The notes: a model not told the origin generated them from the sequence alone. 64,000 bases of DNA from Lineus longissimus (GCF_910592395.1 NC_088324.1:12550953-12614952), one strand, 5' to 3'; counted from the stretch's first letter, positions 46,375 through 58,771 are shown. Made by a program: numbers and translations.

Positions 46375-48710
46375 TCTCTAAACCTGATGTTGTATCGATT
46401 GAGTATCACATCAATAGTTTTCACTTCAAGTGTTTTTCAATAAATACTTGAACACCCAAGGATAAGGGTAATCCAAAATAAGATCATAGTAGTTTTCCCA
46501 GAAAACACACTTAAGACCAGGCATGGCCAAGGCCTACTTTGATCCAATCCTTTGTGTGTCCAGGCGAAATTGATACAACTGTAGATATTTCTACACCCCC
46601 ATCCCGGTCTCAACCTACAAGGCCAACTGTACGGAGACAGAGCGGAAATGTGAGTATATCTGACAAGCTGGATTGACTGTCTGAAGGAATGATCGCATTA
46701 AAGGAGATGATACTGACTGCCAGAGGTCCAACAAAAAAGGAACCAACTACAGAAATAAGCTTACATTTTGTACTTATTCATGATTTTTTACAGAAAATTG
46801 ACTGATAATCAATCTTTTCAGACATAGGTGTCCTGTGATGTTAGGGAAACAGCCTATTTACTCAACTAATCCAAAATACAGAAACACTCTTGTCATTGCT
46901 TTATTTGAAAGCATCACATTGTTTATGCTGATGTCTCTCGGGTTAAGCCAACACACCATTTTACTCTGCAAATGTTACACTATTGACTGCTTATTTTAGT
47001 TGATTGCAACCAAACGAAAAATGATATCGAAAAATAATATCTGTGTGACTGAATTAAAATATTGGCATGCCAGAGAGAAGAGTCAAAATGGTCTCGTTCC
47101 ACAATAGCTTTTTAAGTTTGTCCACTGTGTTGATATCTAATTGACCCAGGACACCAAGTTAGTTGCATGATAAACCATCCAGTCACTGCTTGCTGCAAGT
47201 CTAACAAAGCCGGAACAAAACAGATTATACCCATCACTATTTATAGAAATAATATATCATGGTGGACCAGCTCCACTGGCTCTGTATGGTGAACTGGCTT
47301 CATTTCTCTTTCACATTATTGTCCCAGTACTCCATCAAAGCGCTGATATGTCCACAATCATTTAAAATGCAACCCATAATGGCATGCCTGATGATTCATT
47401 AATTAATTACCATTCACCTGTATGTTCTGTGGTAGTGAACATTATGGAATTAGCTATGCAGCGCAAAATGTCATGTTGCCCAAATAGCATACCGATATTA
47501 ATCAATTATGAGTCTATTAGCAATACCATAGATTATAATGAAGGGATGCAGAGTTCCTACTCATGCAAAAACAAAATTACCTTCAAGACTTGCACGATGC
47601 AATGGAAGCGTTGCCATAACAATTCCTTAACTAGCCCCAAAGCACCATACATTCCCGAAGAAGATGAACTTCAGATGAAGGCTATTTCAAGAATATATTG
47701 GAATTCGTCACCAATTCTGAATGAGTTGGCATATTATAAAAAATTCTACGCAAGTCAATTTGGTTGTCATGACACAGATATAAACAAGTCAATATACAAG
47801 TCCTCCCACTACAAAACAAGGAATTCAACTGCTTTTGGCAGTAACTGGTTTTTGGCAGCTAGTGGTATTCTACAGAGTGTTCAATTTTCTAGGATATTCT
47901 AAAATAGCCTAATCGTCTGCACCATATCTCCCCATTCTCTTCTGATGACGTCAAAGGATTGTTTACATGTTCAAAATTGCGAATGATGGATGGGGAAGGT
48001 GACAACAACAACTGGCAGAGATCAATGAAATCAACCACCAAGTGCCTAGGAAATCATCGATCGATCTCTCAAAGGCCTGGATGAGAGTCAGGAGACAAAT
48101 GTACAGTGGAACCTTTCTTTGTGGACAACTCTTTTTTAGGACAGTCTCTTTATTAAGGACCCTGATTTTGGTTCTGAATTTGGCATTTTTATTCAAATTG
48201 ACCACTGTAATCAGGGTACCTCTCTCCTAAGGACACTGAGAATTTGTCAGTCATACAATGGTGTATTTAGAGGGGTTTTACGGATGACAGACAAACCAGT
48301 CACAGCACAGAGACACCAAATTGTCAATGACTTCTGTCAAAGACCTTTAATGCTTCCAAACAAAGGACCTTCCCAAACTTTATCTTAGATGGTTGATGAG
48401 TGAGCTGGATACGGTTCAACACTAAACCAACCTAATCTAAGAAACCAAATAGAATAACTCAACAATCTCACAACTGTTTCATCATTCAGTCACTATCACC
48501 TGAGATGTGCTTCTGAAACGTAAACCAACTCCATGGAGACGTAAGTTGGGCAGAAACGGTTAATCTACTCTCCTCTACCAAAGGCCATTAAGAGAGGAAG
48601 ACTATGAATAACAATAAAAAACAATTTCTTACAATCACTATCATTATCAACCAATAAATTGCTAATGACGACGAACGAAATGAAATAAGGCAATAAAATT
48701 CCAATCTTAC
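45059..48710. other. Upstream region of the TBC gene (probable 5' UTR intron)
   Basis: No convincing coding exon on either strand. It contains one dispersed 30-bp repeat (46345-46374), a diverged MITE at about 48104-48238 and a 172-codon open frame (47384-47902, plus) that I do not regard as a gene. If the 48.7-kb leader exon is real, this is the first intron. Confidence 0.45.
48104..48238 (+). mobile_element. Diverged MITE, copy 1
   Basis: Begins TA/CAGTGGAACCTTTCTT and contains TTTATTAAGGACC and a CCTCTCTCCTAAGGACACTG end, matching the MITE copies at 50.8-51.7 kb with many differences. Confidence 0.5.
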
Positions 48711-48850
48711 CTTGAATTATAGTCCTAACGCTGCGCCACATGTTCCTAATCCAGAATCCACCATCCCTACGGACACATCTCAAGTGTTGATACGAGATCA
48801 AGAAAATAGGAATATTGACCCATCCACATCCTAGGCCTACAACACACTCG
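48711..48850 (-). other. Candidate first (5' UTR) exon of the TBC gene
   Basis: On the minus strand a good donor (TTCAAG followed by GTAAGA at 48710) ends a locally GC-richer segment. It lies 3.7 kb upstream of the coding start in the right orientation, with no other gene to claim it. The left limit is arbitrary. RNA evidence would decide; low confidence. Confidence 0.3.
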
Positions 48851-50849
48851 GGCCTACGATATTTTCTAAATATCAGAATTGAATCAATCCACTATTTTTA
48901 GATTTGATCGATAGAAAGACAAAACGTTGGATATGGAAATCCATCGGATATTGCCATTGCCTTCGAGGTAGGATAAGCCGGCCGGGGTAGGGGCCATCTA
49001 TCAAGTAGATTACAGAAAGGGAATAGGGAGATCACTAATAGCTTTTCTGTGAAAGGGATGTTAATTGAGTCCACTTGATATCGCCACTCCCTTCTAGGTC
49101 ATCCCAGAGGAAGGGGAGATCATCTAGCCAAGGGAACCAGACTAATCGTCTTGCCGAATTTACAGTGGATGGTCCCGGAGTCGAGAAAATCTATAAAAGT
49201 TATGATCAATTGTTATGGAAGAATAAGTGGTCTCTTTGGGTTGTTGGATTTATAGCCTATGAGCAATATGAGAACTGGGCCACTATTGTGTATCTTGTTT
49301 TGAGAAAAGGATTAAGCGGAAAACTTTTTAGTTAAAGCGAAACTGGGATATCTAAGGGGTCTTCCGGATCTGGGTATTAGTCCTACTGACCCACTCAAGT
49401 TTAAGGTATATTTGGATGTGCATCCTAAGCAAACTAAAAGGGAAGGGGAGATGACGAAAAAGGAAATGTTTTCAAAGCATAATGAGACTCATATCATTTT
49501 GACTATGACCTTTGAATAAAATGAAAATGTGAATGGACTTACTTCATGAATGTTATGCTATGTCTGTATCATCCGTCCTCAAGGTTCACTCAGCTTATGT
49601 ATCCACTATTTGTTTTACTTTCAAAGAACACCTTATTAGCTGGACCCCTTGAAAAATATTCCAGATAGTTAGTCAGAAGTTGTCACCGGCTAGTTATTGT
49701 AATCAGATTTTACTCACCTATTTGACTCGATAAACGTCACAATCACATGCAGTATGTGTATAATAATAAAAGCTTAGTTATTGATTGGTGTGGTGCACTG
49801 CAGCCCGGGACACACTGTTTGATAATACAAGGTGTATGCAAACGGACTCATGAAATATTCATTATGATTTATTGTATTTATGATTGGCAATACCTGCAAT
49901 AAATTATCAAACCTTAGAGTGATAAGGGTTTAAATGTCAACATGTTTCCCCAGGCAGTCTCTTCCAGGGAAGCCTTGCCTATACCATGTCCCTCTCAAAG
50001 GAGGTGAGACTAATGTTCAGTAACTGGATAGATGGATGGAAAAAGAGGTTTTCACTGAAAGATTTCTCCTTTTAGAATTTAGGCATTTGCCAAAACTAGA
50101 TGTTATCCTAGGCATAGCAACCTTAGTCTTAGTCATCCTTAACCTTTCCCAAGTTTCTGAACGGCGTAAATTTCTTAATAGGCAAACACTTACCACTTTA
50201 ATGAAGATGATATCCAGATCAAAATAAGACCTATCCGAACCTTTTTGTCTGCAACTGCTCTGCACACAAACGACCACTGTCAGACCTGAGTACTTTGAGG
50301 AATTATATATAAGTTACATAAGATGGCTCATCATTAGCAGACATACTGGTATATAATTTACCATGATCAAATGCCTTAGTAATAGTTTTCACCCACAGAC
50401 CTCATGTCTGAACTCTGAACTCGTGTGAACTCGCTAAGTTTTTTCATCAGAACAGATTTTCAACATGAACAGATGTCCAGCCAGGCCAAGCAATGACAAT
50501 GAGACTATAATTCACCTAAAGACGGAGTGAGATGTGCCTAGAACTGTCCTATATAGACAAGTCAGAATAGTCTCTCCTAATCACAATGATGCATTAGACA
50601 ATACACTAACAATAGATGACGGTTTTTGAACGCGCCCCCTAAAAGGTTTCCAAAACACCAAAAAAGTCATGCTACATCACTTGACTTAAACGAGAGTGAC
50701 AGAACGATTCCCCATCCTCTGTGGCTCTAAAATAGTTGCAAAATAGTCTGAGTGACTGCAAATGTACATCCACCATCCCTCACATACCAATAAGGGAATT
50801 CCTACAGGGAAAGATAACATTCCAGCATTGGTGCAATGTGTCACATATA

Positions 50850-51026
50850 CAGTAGAACCTCTCTATTAAGGACGTCCTCAGGACTGACAGGTGCTTTCCT
50901 TAATAGAGAGGTGTCCTGATTAGATAGGTCAAATTAAATGGAAAAAACTATTTAAGACCAAAATTAGTGTCCTTGATAGAGAGGGTGTCCTTAACAGAGA
51001 GGTGTCTACTAAGGGAGGTTCCACTG
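50850..51026 (+). mobile_element. MITE, copy 2 (near full length)
   Basis: 177 bp. Left end CAGTAGAACCTCTCTATTAA after a TA dinucleotide; right end is its imperfect inverse, CTTAGTAGACACCTCTC read on the other strand, closing with GGTTCCACTG. Internal AATAGAGAGG and its complement repeat several times, so the whole unit is palindromic. The TIRs and TA target suggest a Tc1/mariner or pogo-type non-autonomous family. Confidence 0.7.
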
Positions 51027-51096
51027 TGTATCGAACTGGAAGATCATATGTGTAAAGATCACCTGAGAATGTGTAGGGGGTTTACTGGGCTAAGTA

Positions 51097-51274
51097 TAGT
51101 AGAACCTCTCTATTAAGGACTACCTCGGGACTGACAAGTGCTGTCCTTAATAGAGAGGTGTCCTGATAAGAGAGGTCAAAGTGAATGGAAAGTACCAATT
51201 TGGGACCAAACCTAGTGTCCTTAATTGAGAGGTTGTCCTTAATAGAGAGGTGTCTACTAAGGGAGGTTCTACTG
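51097..51274 (+). mobile_element. MITE, copy 3 (full length, TA flanks)
   Basis: 178 bp, TA at both sides (51095-51096 and 51275-51276). Ends TAGTAGAACCTCTC and GAGGTTCTACTG are inverse to each other. It is very similar to copy 2 only 70 bp away, so the two inserted or duplicated recently relative to the other copies. Confidence 0.72.
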
Positions 51275-51569
51275 TATTTATCAATATGAGAAACCCGTTT
51301 TGGCAAACTCACATGACTTAGTCCCAGAAATAATGGCACTCGTAACACAATGCACTATAAATTGCATCCCAGGAATTGCAACCCTCGGCCTACCAACCAC
51401 ATAAAAGGGCTAGGATTTGAGATTAATATTGATATCTCGACATGAACTGATGTCACTGCCACTAAGGACACCCAAATTTGCTAGCTATGGGTTTATCAAC
51501 TTAAGAGCATATCATATTATGTATTAAATGATAGTGTAGTCCCTTAAATTGACAGTAAATGATGCTATA

Positions 51570-51720
51570 CAGCATAACCTCTCTATTAAGGACACCCTTT
51601 GGACTGACAAATACTGTACTTATTTGAGAGTTGTCCTGATTACGATCAAATTCAATGAGAATGACCAATATGGGACCACATGCAGTGTCCTTATAGAGAG
51701 GGTCCTTAGTAGACATATAA
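51570..51720 (+). mobile_element. MITE, copy 4 (right end degraded)
   Basis: Left end CAGCATAACCTCTCTATTAA after TA; the body follows copies 2 and 3 (GGACTGACAAATACTGT, GGACCACATGCAGTGTCC) but the right TIR breaks up after CCTTAGTAGACA. Confidence 0.62.
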
Positions 51721-52311
51721 TCAGTAGGCTAAAGTATATATCCATGAGTATATATAAGCTATCTTCCCCCCAATATATTAAGTCCAATTCCCATCTTAGG
51801 GAGAGCTGGATTGAACAATCTCGTCGACGCCTTGTGTATCGAGATGTAACCATGGTAACACATGATGATGACCTACTATAACTAAGCAAACCTCAAGATT
51901 GAGATCAAGCAACATAATGAGGAAAAAACTTACCAAAGGCGTAGCTAGTCCGCACAGCGATGAATCAGGCCTAAACTTATCAACCAAATGTCTCTGACCT
52001 AGGCCCGTATCATGCTGTCCCAGCACACCAGATGTTTATTGATCCTTAGTTCACTTTACCAGCATGCTTCCCGCCAATGATAGCTTGGTGACCATGGAAA
52101 CTGACTCAATCCGCGCTTCCGGATCACCGTTAACCCCTTCAGGGTGAATACGATACTATATCGTTGTCAATTACTGAATCAGGACGAAATGATGTGGGAT
52201 CATATACATGGACGTTGTCTCATCACCATTACACACATTATTTGAATATATAGACCTGGACCCAATGGATGTCACAACCACTGGCACTGCCCTTACGAAA
52301 AGGATCTCAGA

Positions 52312-52433
52312 TTTACCATGCTCACCATGGTGAATTCAGAGTTTACCATGGTATATTTCTCACCGTCCCAATTCACCATGGTGAAGTGCTGCTGTCAGTT
52401 TACCATGATGAATTGTGGATTTACCATGGTGAA
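52312..52433. repeat. Cluster of CCATGG-centred palindromes
   Basis: Six related motifs of the form TT(C/T)ACCATGGT(G/A)AA occur at about 52312, 52323, 52343, 52372, 52399 and 52420. The last three are spaced 21-27 bp apart. Each is itself a near-perfect palindrome. No surrounding gene is visible. Confidence 0.7.
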
Positions 52434-53221
52434 ATTGAGACACGTCTTTCATAAGGGTGTCCTCAGAGACAGAGACATCATCACATTTGGTAGAACTTGC
52501 TGGAGCAAAATTCATCAAATACACTACCAGGGTCAAACAGGATATTCTGCAAGAGGAATGATATGCAGTTCTAGGTACATGGATCACTGGGCATCCTACA
52601 AATGTTTCAGTGACCTGTCCTCAACCACTGTCACAGCCAGTCCACATGACTTCACATAATACCACGCGAGTGGGAAATTGTTTATCTCTTAGACCAAACA
52701 ATGCAATTGGGATTTCAATGTAAAGGATTCATTAAACAATGCAGTTCTCTGCAAATTGTCTTGGAATTCTTGATAGGCGCGCCAGACCCAGAGCAGTCCT
52801 TTTCTTGTCATGGTAAGGGACAAGGCCATGCAGTCAACTGCGTCTGGAGTGTTGACACGAATAAGCAACCCACCAGAACCAGAATTTCAGGATGTTGACC
52901 ACCAAACAAGTAAGATGGTATACAAATTCTGCCTATATAAGTCTTATTGAACAAGTAGAACACAAAGTATACAATACGGTCCATATCCGTTGTGTGGGGA
53001 CATCTGTCAGAGTCGAGCAGGTGAAAAGGTGGAACGTTGTGAAAACCATGAAAATCAGGATGGTCACCTCTGAACTAGCGACCTTTTTCTTACCAAGGCC
53101 CAAGGCCAAGACCCTTCAATGGGGTGCTGTTCAGCTACAGGCTTCGGTTTCCCCTTCAGAGTTATTTGTTGGAAAGAACTCATCACTGCAGAAAATAATC
53201 ACTCTTTTTTCACATAACATC

Positions 53222-54164
53222 TTTATTCATCTCTTATTTATACAGACAGGCTCATACTATGTACATTTATATATTATTATTTGACAATTATTGAAGAGTA
53301 GGACAGGTTACTGTTGGACTGGTGGCCTTACTGTTGGACTGGTGGCACTTATGTGTAGCTAGAAGTTTTAGAGTCCATCTCATATTCACGGTGCCAAATC
53401 CATACGACTCTCTCAACAGAAGGAAGTCATTGTTCAGTCCCAATGGTGTCCTTAGCAGAGAGGTTCCACCAGTATACTCTGTACTCTCAGCCAACAGTCA
53501 TTTGCCCTCTTCCTTTAAAATTGAACACAAGCACTTTCACAAAGCACAACTTCAAAATGGAAGGCAGAGCATAATACTGCTAACATGTCTAAACTACCAT
53601 TACGAACACTTATAGTGAATTTATATTTCGTATTTTGGCTTTCTTTAGCATTTTGGCCATAAACAGTTTAAAATTCAATGATTAAAACACTTAAGGCCTC
53701 ACAAAGAGATACAATGAAAAAAATGCCCTCACCCTGCCAAAGGATAAAAATCCAAAAATATGATAATAAAATAAGCAATTTCTTCCCATGTTTAATGAGA
53801 TTTAGTGATCAGAAAGTCACTCATTGCAAATTTCAAGGAGTTAAGAGGTCTCTCACATGTAGTGGTCAATCTGAACCCTATACCCCTCGTCTGCGATTGA
53901 TGGAAAGTTGGTGTCTCTCACCAATCCAATCAGACTTCAATATATACTATTTTGTCTTTTCAGTTACCATCATAATCACAGCATAAACATATCACAACTA
54001 AAACTGAATGAAACAAGGAAGTGATATTAACTGCTATAGACAAAGCCATTTGTAAAAGGTAGAGTTCTTCTTGATAATGTTTGAACTCAAAATTCAAAGC
54101 AAGATGACCTCCTCCTACTTATATTTTCACACCCTGCACACTACCGTCCCCAGTGAAATATCAA
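53222..54164 (-). other. Probable FBXW5 3' UTR with MITE fragment
   Basis: Minus-strand AATAAA (TTTATT at about 53222-53227) lies about 0.9 kb after the FBXW5 stop and may end its mRNA. A MITE right-end fragment (GTGTCCTTAGCAGAGAGGTT, about 53448-53475) and a doubled 20-bp unit TTACTGTTGGACTGGTGGC (about 53309-53347) lie within it. Confidence 0.45.
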
Positions 54165-57100
54165 TCAGTCCTTGAAACCTAAGTCAACAACAGGCCACTT
54201 ATATTCAACCACAGTTTCCACTGTCCCAGCCTTACACACAGGCTCAGTTTTGACATTTTTCTTCACCTCTGCTTCACGATTCCGTGACCGCCATATTTTG
54301 ATTGTATTATCGTCACTTGCTGTGATCAAAACCTCGGGATCTTTTGGATTGAATGCAACTGAGTTCACCACGTCTTTGTGCTCGAATTTTGTGAGGAGGA
54401 TACCATAATGTCTGTCCCACATGTACCCATGCTTGTCTTCTGCTCCACTGAAAATCATAGAAAATAGACGTTTTAAAAATCAAGCAACTATCAATAAATT
54501 GTGACTACTTTAAAGATGATTAGATTAAGGAACTATCTTGAAATACCTTCAAGTTTGCAGAGCACAGATAAGTATGTCCTCAGAAACATACTCAGTCTCC
54601 CTCCTTTTTTCAGGAGGAATCCATACCTTGCAACTAGCTCATCAGACACGTCCAGGAATATGAAGAAGCATTCATCATTGGGTGTATACGCTTTGTGCGA
54701 TCTGTGCATCGTGCCGACCTCCTTCATGGTGTAAAGGTCTATCACATGGATGTCGATTTCTTGAGCAATTGGTGGGGGCTCCCTTGGGTCCTCAATGGTG
54801 TAGTTTTTAGGCCATGGTCTGCTGTTGACATAAAGGTACCTAAAATGTAAAGAATATGTCAATGTATTATCAGTGGTTAACAAAATGACACCTTTAGCTC
54901 ATATCTGAAACTTAAATTCCAAAGATGTATCCACTGAGGAAGGTTTCTTTGCCATTTCTGCATTGAGTAACATATTCAGCTTTCCCAGAGAGTTGAGCAA
55001 CAGAGTAGAATGTCGTGGCTATTTAATTTTAAATGTCTAACGTGCTGAGGTGGCAATGCGCTGTTTGGGCTCAAGAGGCAAATGGTAGAAACGGCTCTCA
55101 TGAGGAAAAATGCTGCAACTGCAAAAACCCTCAATTTTTTTCGCAAGTTCTCACCTGTGATCTGGAGATAGGCACATCCCTATAATGTGGCCGTGCATCT
55201 CAATCAAATGATCCACATCATTATAATCGTCTTCACGATCGAGGCCATGGGTATTATCGGCCACGTTTGGAAGCAATCGTTCATCACTGTTTAACTTTAA
55301 ATCCGCCTCCTGTAGCACTTCCATATGCATTTTCTTGATACCAATTAAATGTGGCGTGTAGGTCAATGTGCCGGTTGTAAAGATAAGATATTTATCACAG
55401 GTGTTCTCCTTGGCGCTATGGAGAATTTGACTGGAGGAAGTACCAACGTCCAGATTCCCAGTCCCGCCGTACGAGTCAGGCTCCGTGTATGGTAATGCTT
55501 TGGTGTCCATGTTCACAGCTGGAGAAGGAAAATCCCACATTGCACCAACAGCAGGATTGGAAGACCCCGCAGGACTATCGTCTGAAATCTGGCTGTAGTT
55601 TATACCATAGTGTTCTGAACAGAAATTAGAGTCATCTGATCCATCAAAATTGATTGGTTCGACTGATTCTTCCAAATGCTCGGCAAGTCTATAATCCTCC
55701 TTGTATTGAATTAGATTCTCTACTGGGTCAAGGGATGGGCTCCTTTTGAGTCGTTTCTCAGCAGAAACATCTGGTCTGCTATCCATCGCTGCAGCTTGGC
55801 CTGCATCAATTTGTTTAGGGCAGTTTGCGACCATGATTGTCCTTATGGTACTGGCGTTCACATTGTGAAATTTTAAAAGTCTCATTACCACTGATTCTGT
55901 CTCCGAATCTAGGCACTGTGAAGCCTGAAAGAAGTGAAGGAAACAAAAACTCCAATATGTATTAATGGCGTCATTCTTAAGTCAAGGTTAGAGGGAATTT
56001 CCATGTGTTTCCATTTCACTCCCAACATTGGCTAAAATGTCTAACAGTGGAAAACACCACAGTACCACCGGGATTCTGCTTACATGGCGATCACTCAACT
56101 GACTCATTTGAAAGACAAGTGCCAAAAATTATGATCTGCATTTAACAAAATGTGCACTTTTCTTTATGGTCAGAAGCTTTGTAGATGATACGAATTCCTT
56201 TGTGGAAAATACTTTACTGATCAGAGATAAGAGAAACTCCTATGATCTAAACTGCCTTCCTGTGCCAGGGCAGGCCACATTGTTAAAAGTTTACCCACCT
56301 TATTTATCCATAGTGCAGAGCAAGAGGAAAGATGTCCTATCCAGTAGAGGTTGCCGGATAACAGATAGTTATCATTGTACCATGTACCAAATATGTCATA
56401 TGGCTTGTTGTTGACGCGACACTGCAGTTCAAACCCATCTGAAACAACAGAAAAGGAATAAAAAGTCACAGATTTTGAGGCCCAGTTCATATAAAATATC
56501 TCTTGTTGACTGTGAACTCAGACTGCGAAGTTCTTTGTTCTTCAAAAGAGCTGTGTTTGAGTGACACACTGGATGCTACCCCCTTAGAACCAAGCTTAAT
56601 CTACTCAACATTAAGGCACACACTACTCTGATTTGCAAAGAATTCACCATCATTCATTTGTCACAGGTTCACCTCCTCATCATTCATTCCGGAGGAGCAC
56701 TTTTAAGAGAGGATGCCAGTCCTGTTGTTCTCAAGGTCAAGAAATATTTTACCCACCTTTGAGGCTGAAGACAACAATTTCCCCCGAAGTACTGAATGAG
56801 CCAAAGTGGACCCCAGACACTAAAAGTAAGGTGTCAGACTGGTTGAACTGGCTAAACTGAGTGTATTTCCATGTGAAGTTTTTAAGGCTTTTGCTGTATT
56901 TGATTGTGACAGGATAGTCCATGTTCCACACCTGTAAAGAAGATGGAAGATTCATTACGACATGGCAATTTTATGAGTTCATGTCCAACGCCAATATTTA
57001 AAGATCTACAATTAATATTGAATGAATGACCAGAAAGTTAGACCTGGTATCTACAATGCTAAAACCTGCATAATGCAGACACATATCAAGATGGAATGCA

Positions 57101-57604
57101 TTTGTGAGGTTGTGACAATGTCTTTAGAACAAATACAATGTGTATTGACATCAAACAAGACTAAATAAAGACAAGTCTTTATAATATAAATTCTTGGTAT
57201 TAATGATATGGTAACAATAATGATGCCTTTCCAGGTACCTTTATGAAGCCGTCTTTAGAACATGTCGCAAACATCTCGCCGTTATGAGAGAAGCTGACGT
57301 GCAACACCTGATCTGTGTGCTGCTTGATCACTTCACTCTCCAATAGCGGAGTATGGGCATAAAGACGCTGGAACTCCTCTCTCCACGAGTACTTGTCGGG
57401 TGCCATCGGGATGGAGCGCTTGATCTTCCAATAGCGGTAGAACAAGTCTTTCCATATCAACTCATCATAGGCAACTCGCGACCAGGAACGACACACTTGA
57501 GATATGACCAATAGTTGCTGTGCTTGTAAATACGTGAATATCTTCAGGAGAATGTCATCGGGCAGTTTCTGCCAGGGAGTGCGAGTGCTAGGACTCTCCA
57601 TCAT
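54165..57604 (-). CDS. FBXW5: F-box/WD repeat-containing protein 5, 6 exons
   Basis: Exons in order: 57239-57604, 56757-56931, 56299-56438, 55155-55924, 54627-54839, 54165-54447. All GT-AG, sum 1947 nt, 648 aa (human 566). The F-box is at residues ~11-55 (WQKLPDDILLKIFTYLQAQQ). WD40 blocks follow: HTDQVLHVSFSHNGEMFATC, NFTWKYTQFSQFNQSDTLLL, VNNKPYDIFGTWYNDNYLLS, then after the large exon MHGHIIGMCLSPDHRYLYVN, AYTPNDECFFIFLDVSDELV and EHKDVVNSVAFNPKDPEVLI, all close to human FBXW5. The protein is the substrate receptor of SCF or CUL4-DDB1 ligases in mammals, with SASS6, EPS8 and TSC2 reported as targets. Exon 55155-55924 carries a Ser/Asp-rich loop longer than the human one. A second ATG directly follows the first. 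Confidence 0.95.
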
Positions 57605-58228
57605 TTGGATTTATGGCTGTTCCATTCTGTAATTGAGAAAAACAGATTCATCATATCAAAATAGTGTCAGTAAACAACAGGACCATTATGCACCATATCA
57701 TTATCAATAATATCATCATGTGTGAATGATTTATCCAGCACCAGCCTCCAGGCAATATGAATAGGCCTACTACAATTGCCATTGTCTAGTGTCTTTAACC
57801 GTAAAGATCTATTATTGTAAGGAAGGTTTGTTTCCTGACCCTACTGGGAGGTGCATGTCTTGCAAGGGGCCTATTCGTAACCAATCATTGATTAGATTAA
57901 CTGAGAATAAGATAAAGTAAATTAGTATTAGTAAGAAATAATTCACAACTTCAGAAGTTTAATTTTTTTCAGGATTTGTTCTGATTTTTTAAAATTTTGG
58001 TCAGTTTGGGATTGGTCTTTCAGCCCTTAGGATTGGTCCAACGGCCTCTATAACCATTATAATGTGCAGATAGTCTTTACCAACTGAAATAATGGATTTA
58101 CTGCGACGACAAAATGTCAAAAATGAGATATCAAATAAACAGGAAATACTTCAGCGCCGCAAGTGATGGTGGCGTAGAAATAAACTATAATTTCTTTGGG
58201 CGGGAAATTCGAGCTACCACATTGTGCT
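57605..58228. other. FBXW5 upstream region
   Basis: Holds the FBXW5 promoter and 5' UTR. The sequence GAATGGAACAGCC then CCATAAATCC lies just before the ATG on the minus strand. A poly-T rich patch is at about 57960-58000. No gene is seen; the right boundary is the start of an inverted repeat. Confidence 0.4.
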
Positions 58229-58398
58229 ACGTGATATAGCCTGGTACCACTGGCCACCGTCAGACGACGCTGTTGTGTCCGTCCCGTCAGCGAAATTTTT
58301 TTCTGCAGGATACTTCTGCCACTGTGTACATCTGACAGCCAATCACAATTGGCGCGATCTTTGACGTCACACTGTTTATGCATGATAATGCAAATACA

Positions 58399-58488
58399 AT
58401 GGACGATACCGAGTCGCATGCCGAGTGCCACTTCAACTGTGAATGTGACAATAGTTCATTGTCTGACCCCAATTATGCTCAACTCAAG
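58399..58488 (+). CDS. Possible first coding exon (doubtful)
   Basis: An ATG in good context (ACAATGG) opens 30 codons, MDDTESHAECHFNCECDNSS then LSDPNYAQLK, ending at CAAG/GTTTGT in phase 0. It is divergent from FBXW5, 0.8 kb from its start codon. A strong acceptor (GTCTTCACAG, ending 59455) lies downstream but no convincing next coding exon was found. It lies inside the inverted-repeat element, which argues against it. Confidence 0.2.
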
Positions 58489-58602
58489 GTTTGTGTCGTA
58501 GTGTTTAGGAATGAATTGCACAGATTCATTGTAAAATTGATGATATTATGCGTACAAAAGAGGCATCAGCTGATCTGATCGCTACATTGCAGTGCATGCA
58601 TT

Positions 58603-58771
58603 GATTTGTGAAATTTTAAGGGGCAGTGACACTGACAGTGTTGCCAATGTTGATAATTATTAAAGGGACAGTGTATCCGATGTCTCGCGATTTGTGAAAT
58701 TTTAAGGGGCAGTGACACTGACAGTGTTGCCAATGTTGATAATTATTAAAGGGACAGTGTATCCGATGTCT
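58603..58771 (+). repeat. 86-bp perfect tandem duplication
   Basis: The unit beginning GATTTGTGAAATTTTAAGGG at 58603 repeats at 58689 and runs without visible mismatch to GATGTCT at 58771. High identity implies a recent duplication (or an assembly artefact). Confidence 0.9.

Larger units (their letters stand above)
48851..53221. other. Intergenic region between the TBC gene and FBXW5
   Basis: No coding exon recognised. Contents: MITE copies at 50850-51026, 51097-51274 and 51570-51720, and the CCATGG palindrome cluster at 52312-52433. Short open frames here (for example 49075-49335 and 52892-53284) lack support. Confidence 0.5.

Noticed and set aside
47384-47902. 172-codon open frame on the plus strand upstream of the TBC gene
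   Set aside because: No recognisable domain, no codon or compositional signal, mixed hydrophilic text; one open frame of this length is expected by chance in 64 kb of AT-rich DNA read in six frames.
52892-53284. 130-codon plus-strand frame
   Set aside because: No domain or splice support; it overlaps the likely FBXW5 3' end and ends in simple AT-rich sequence.
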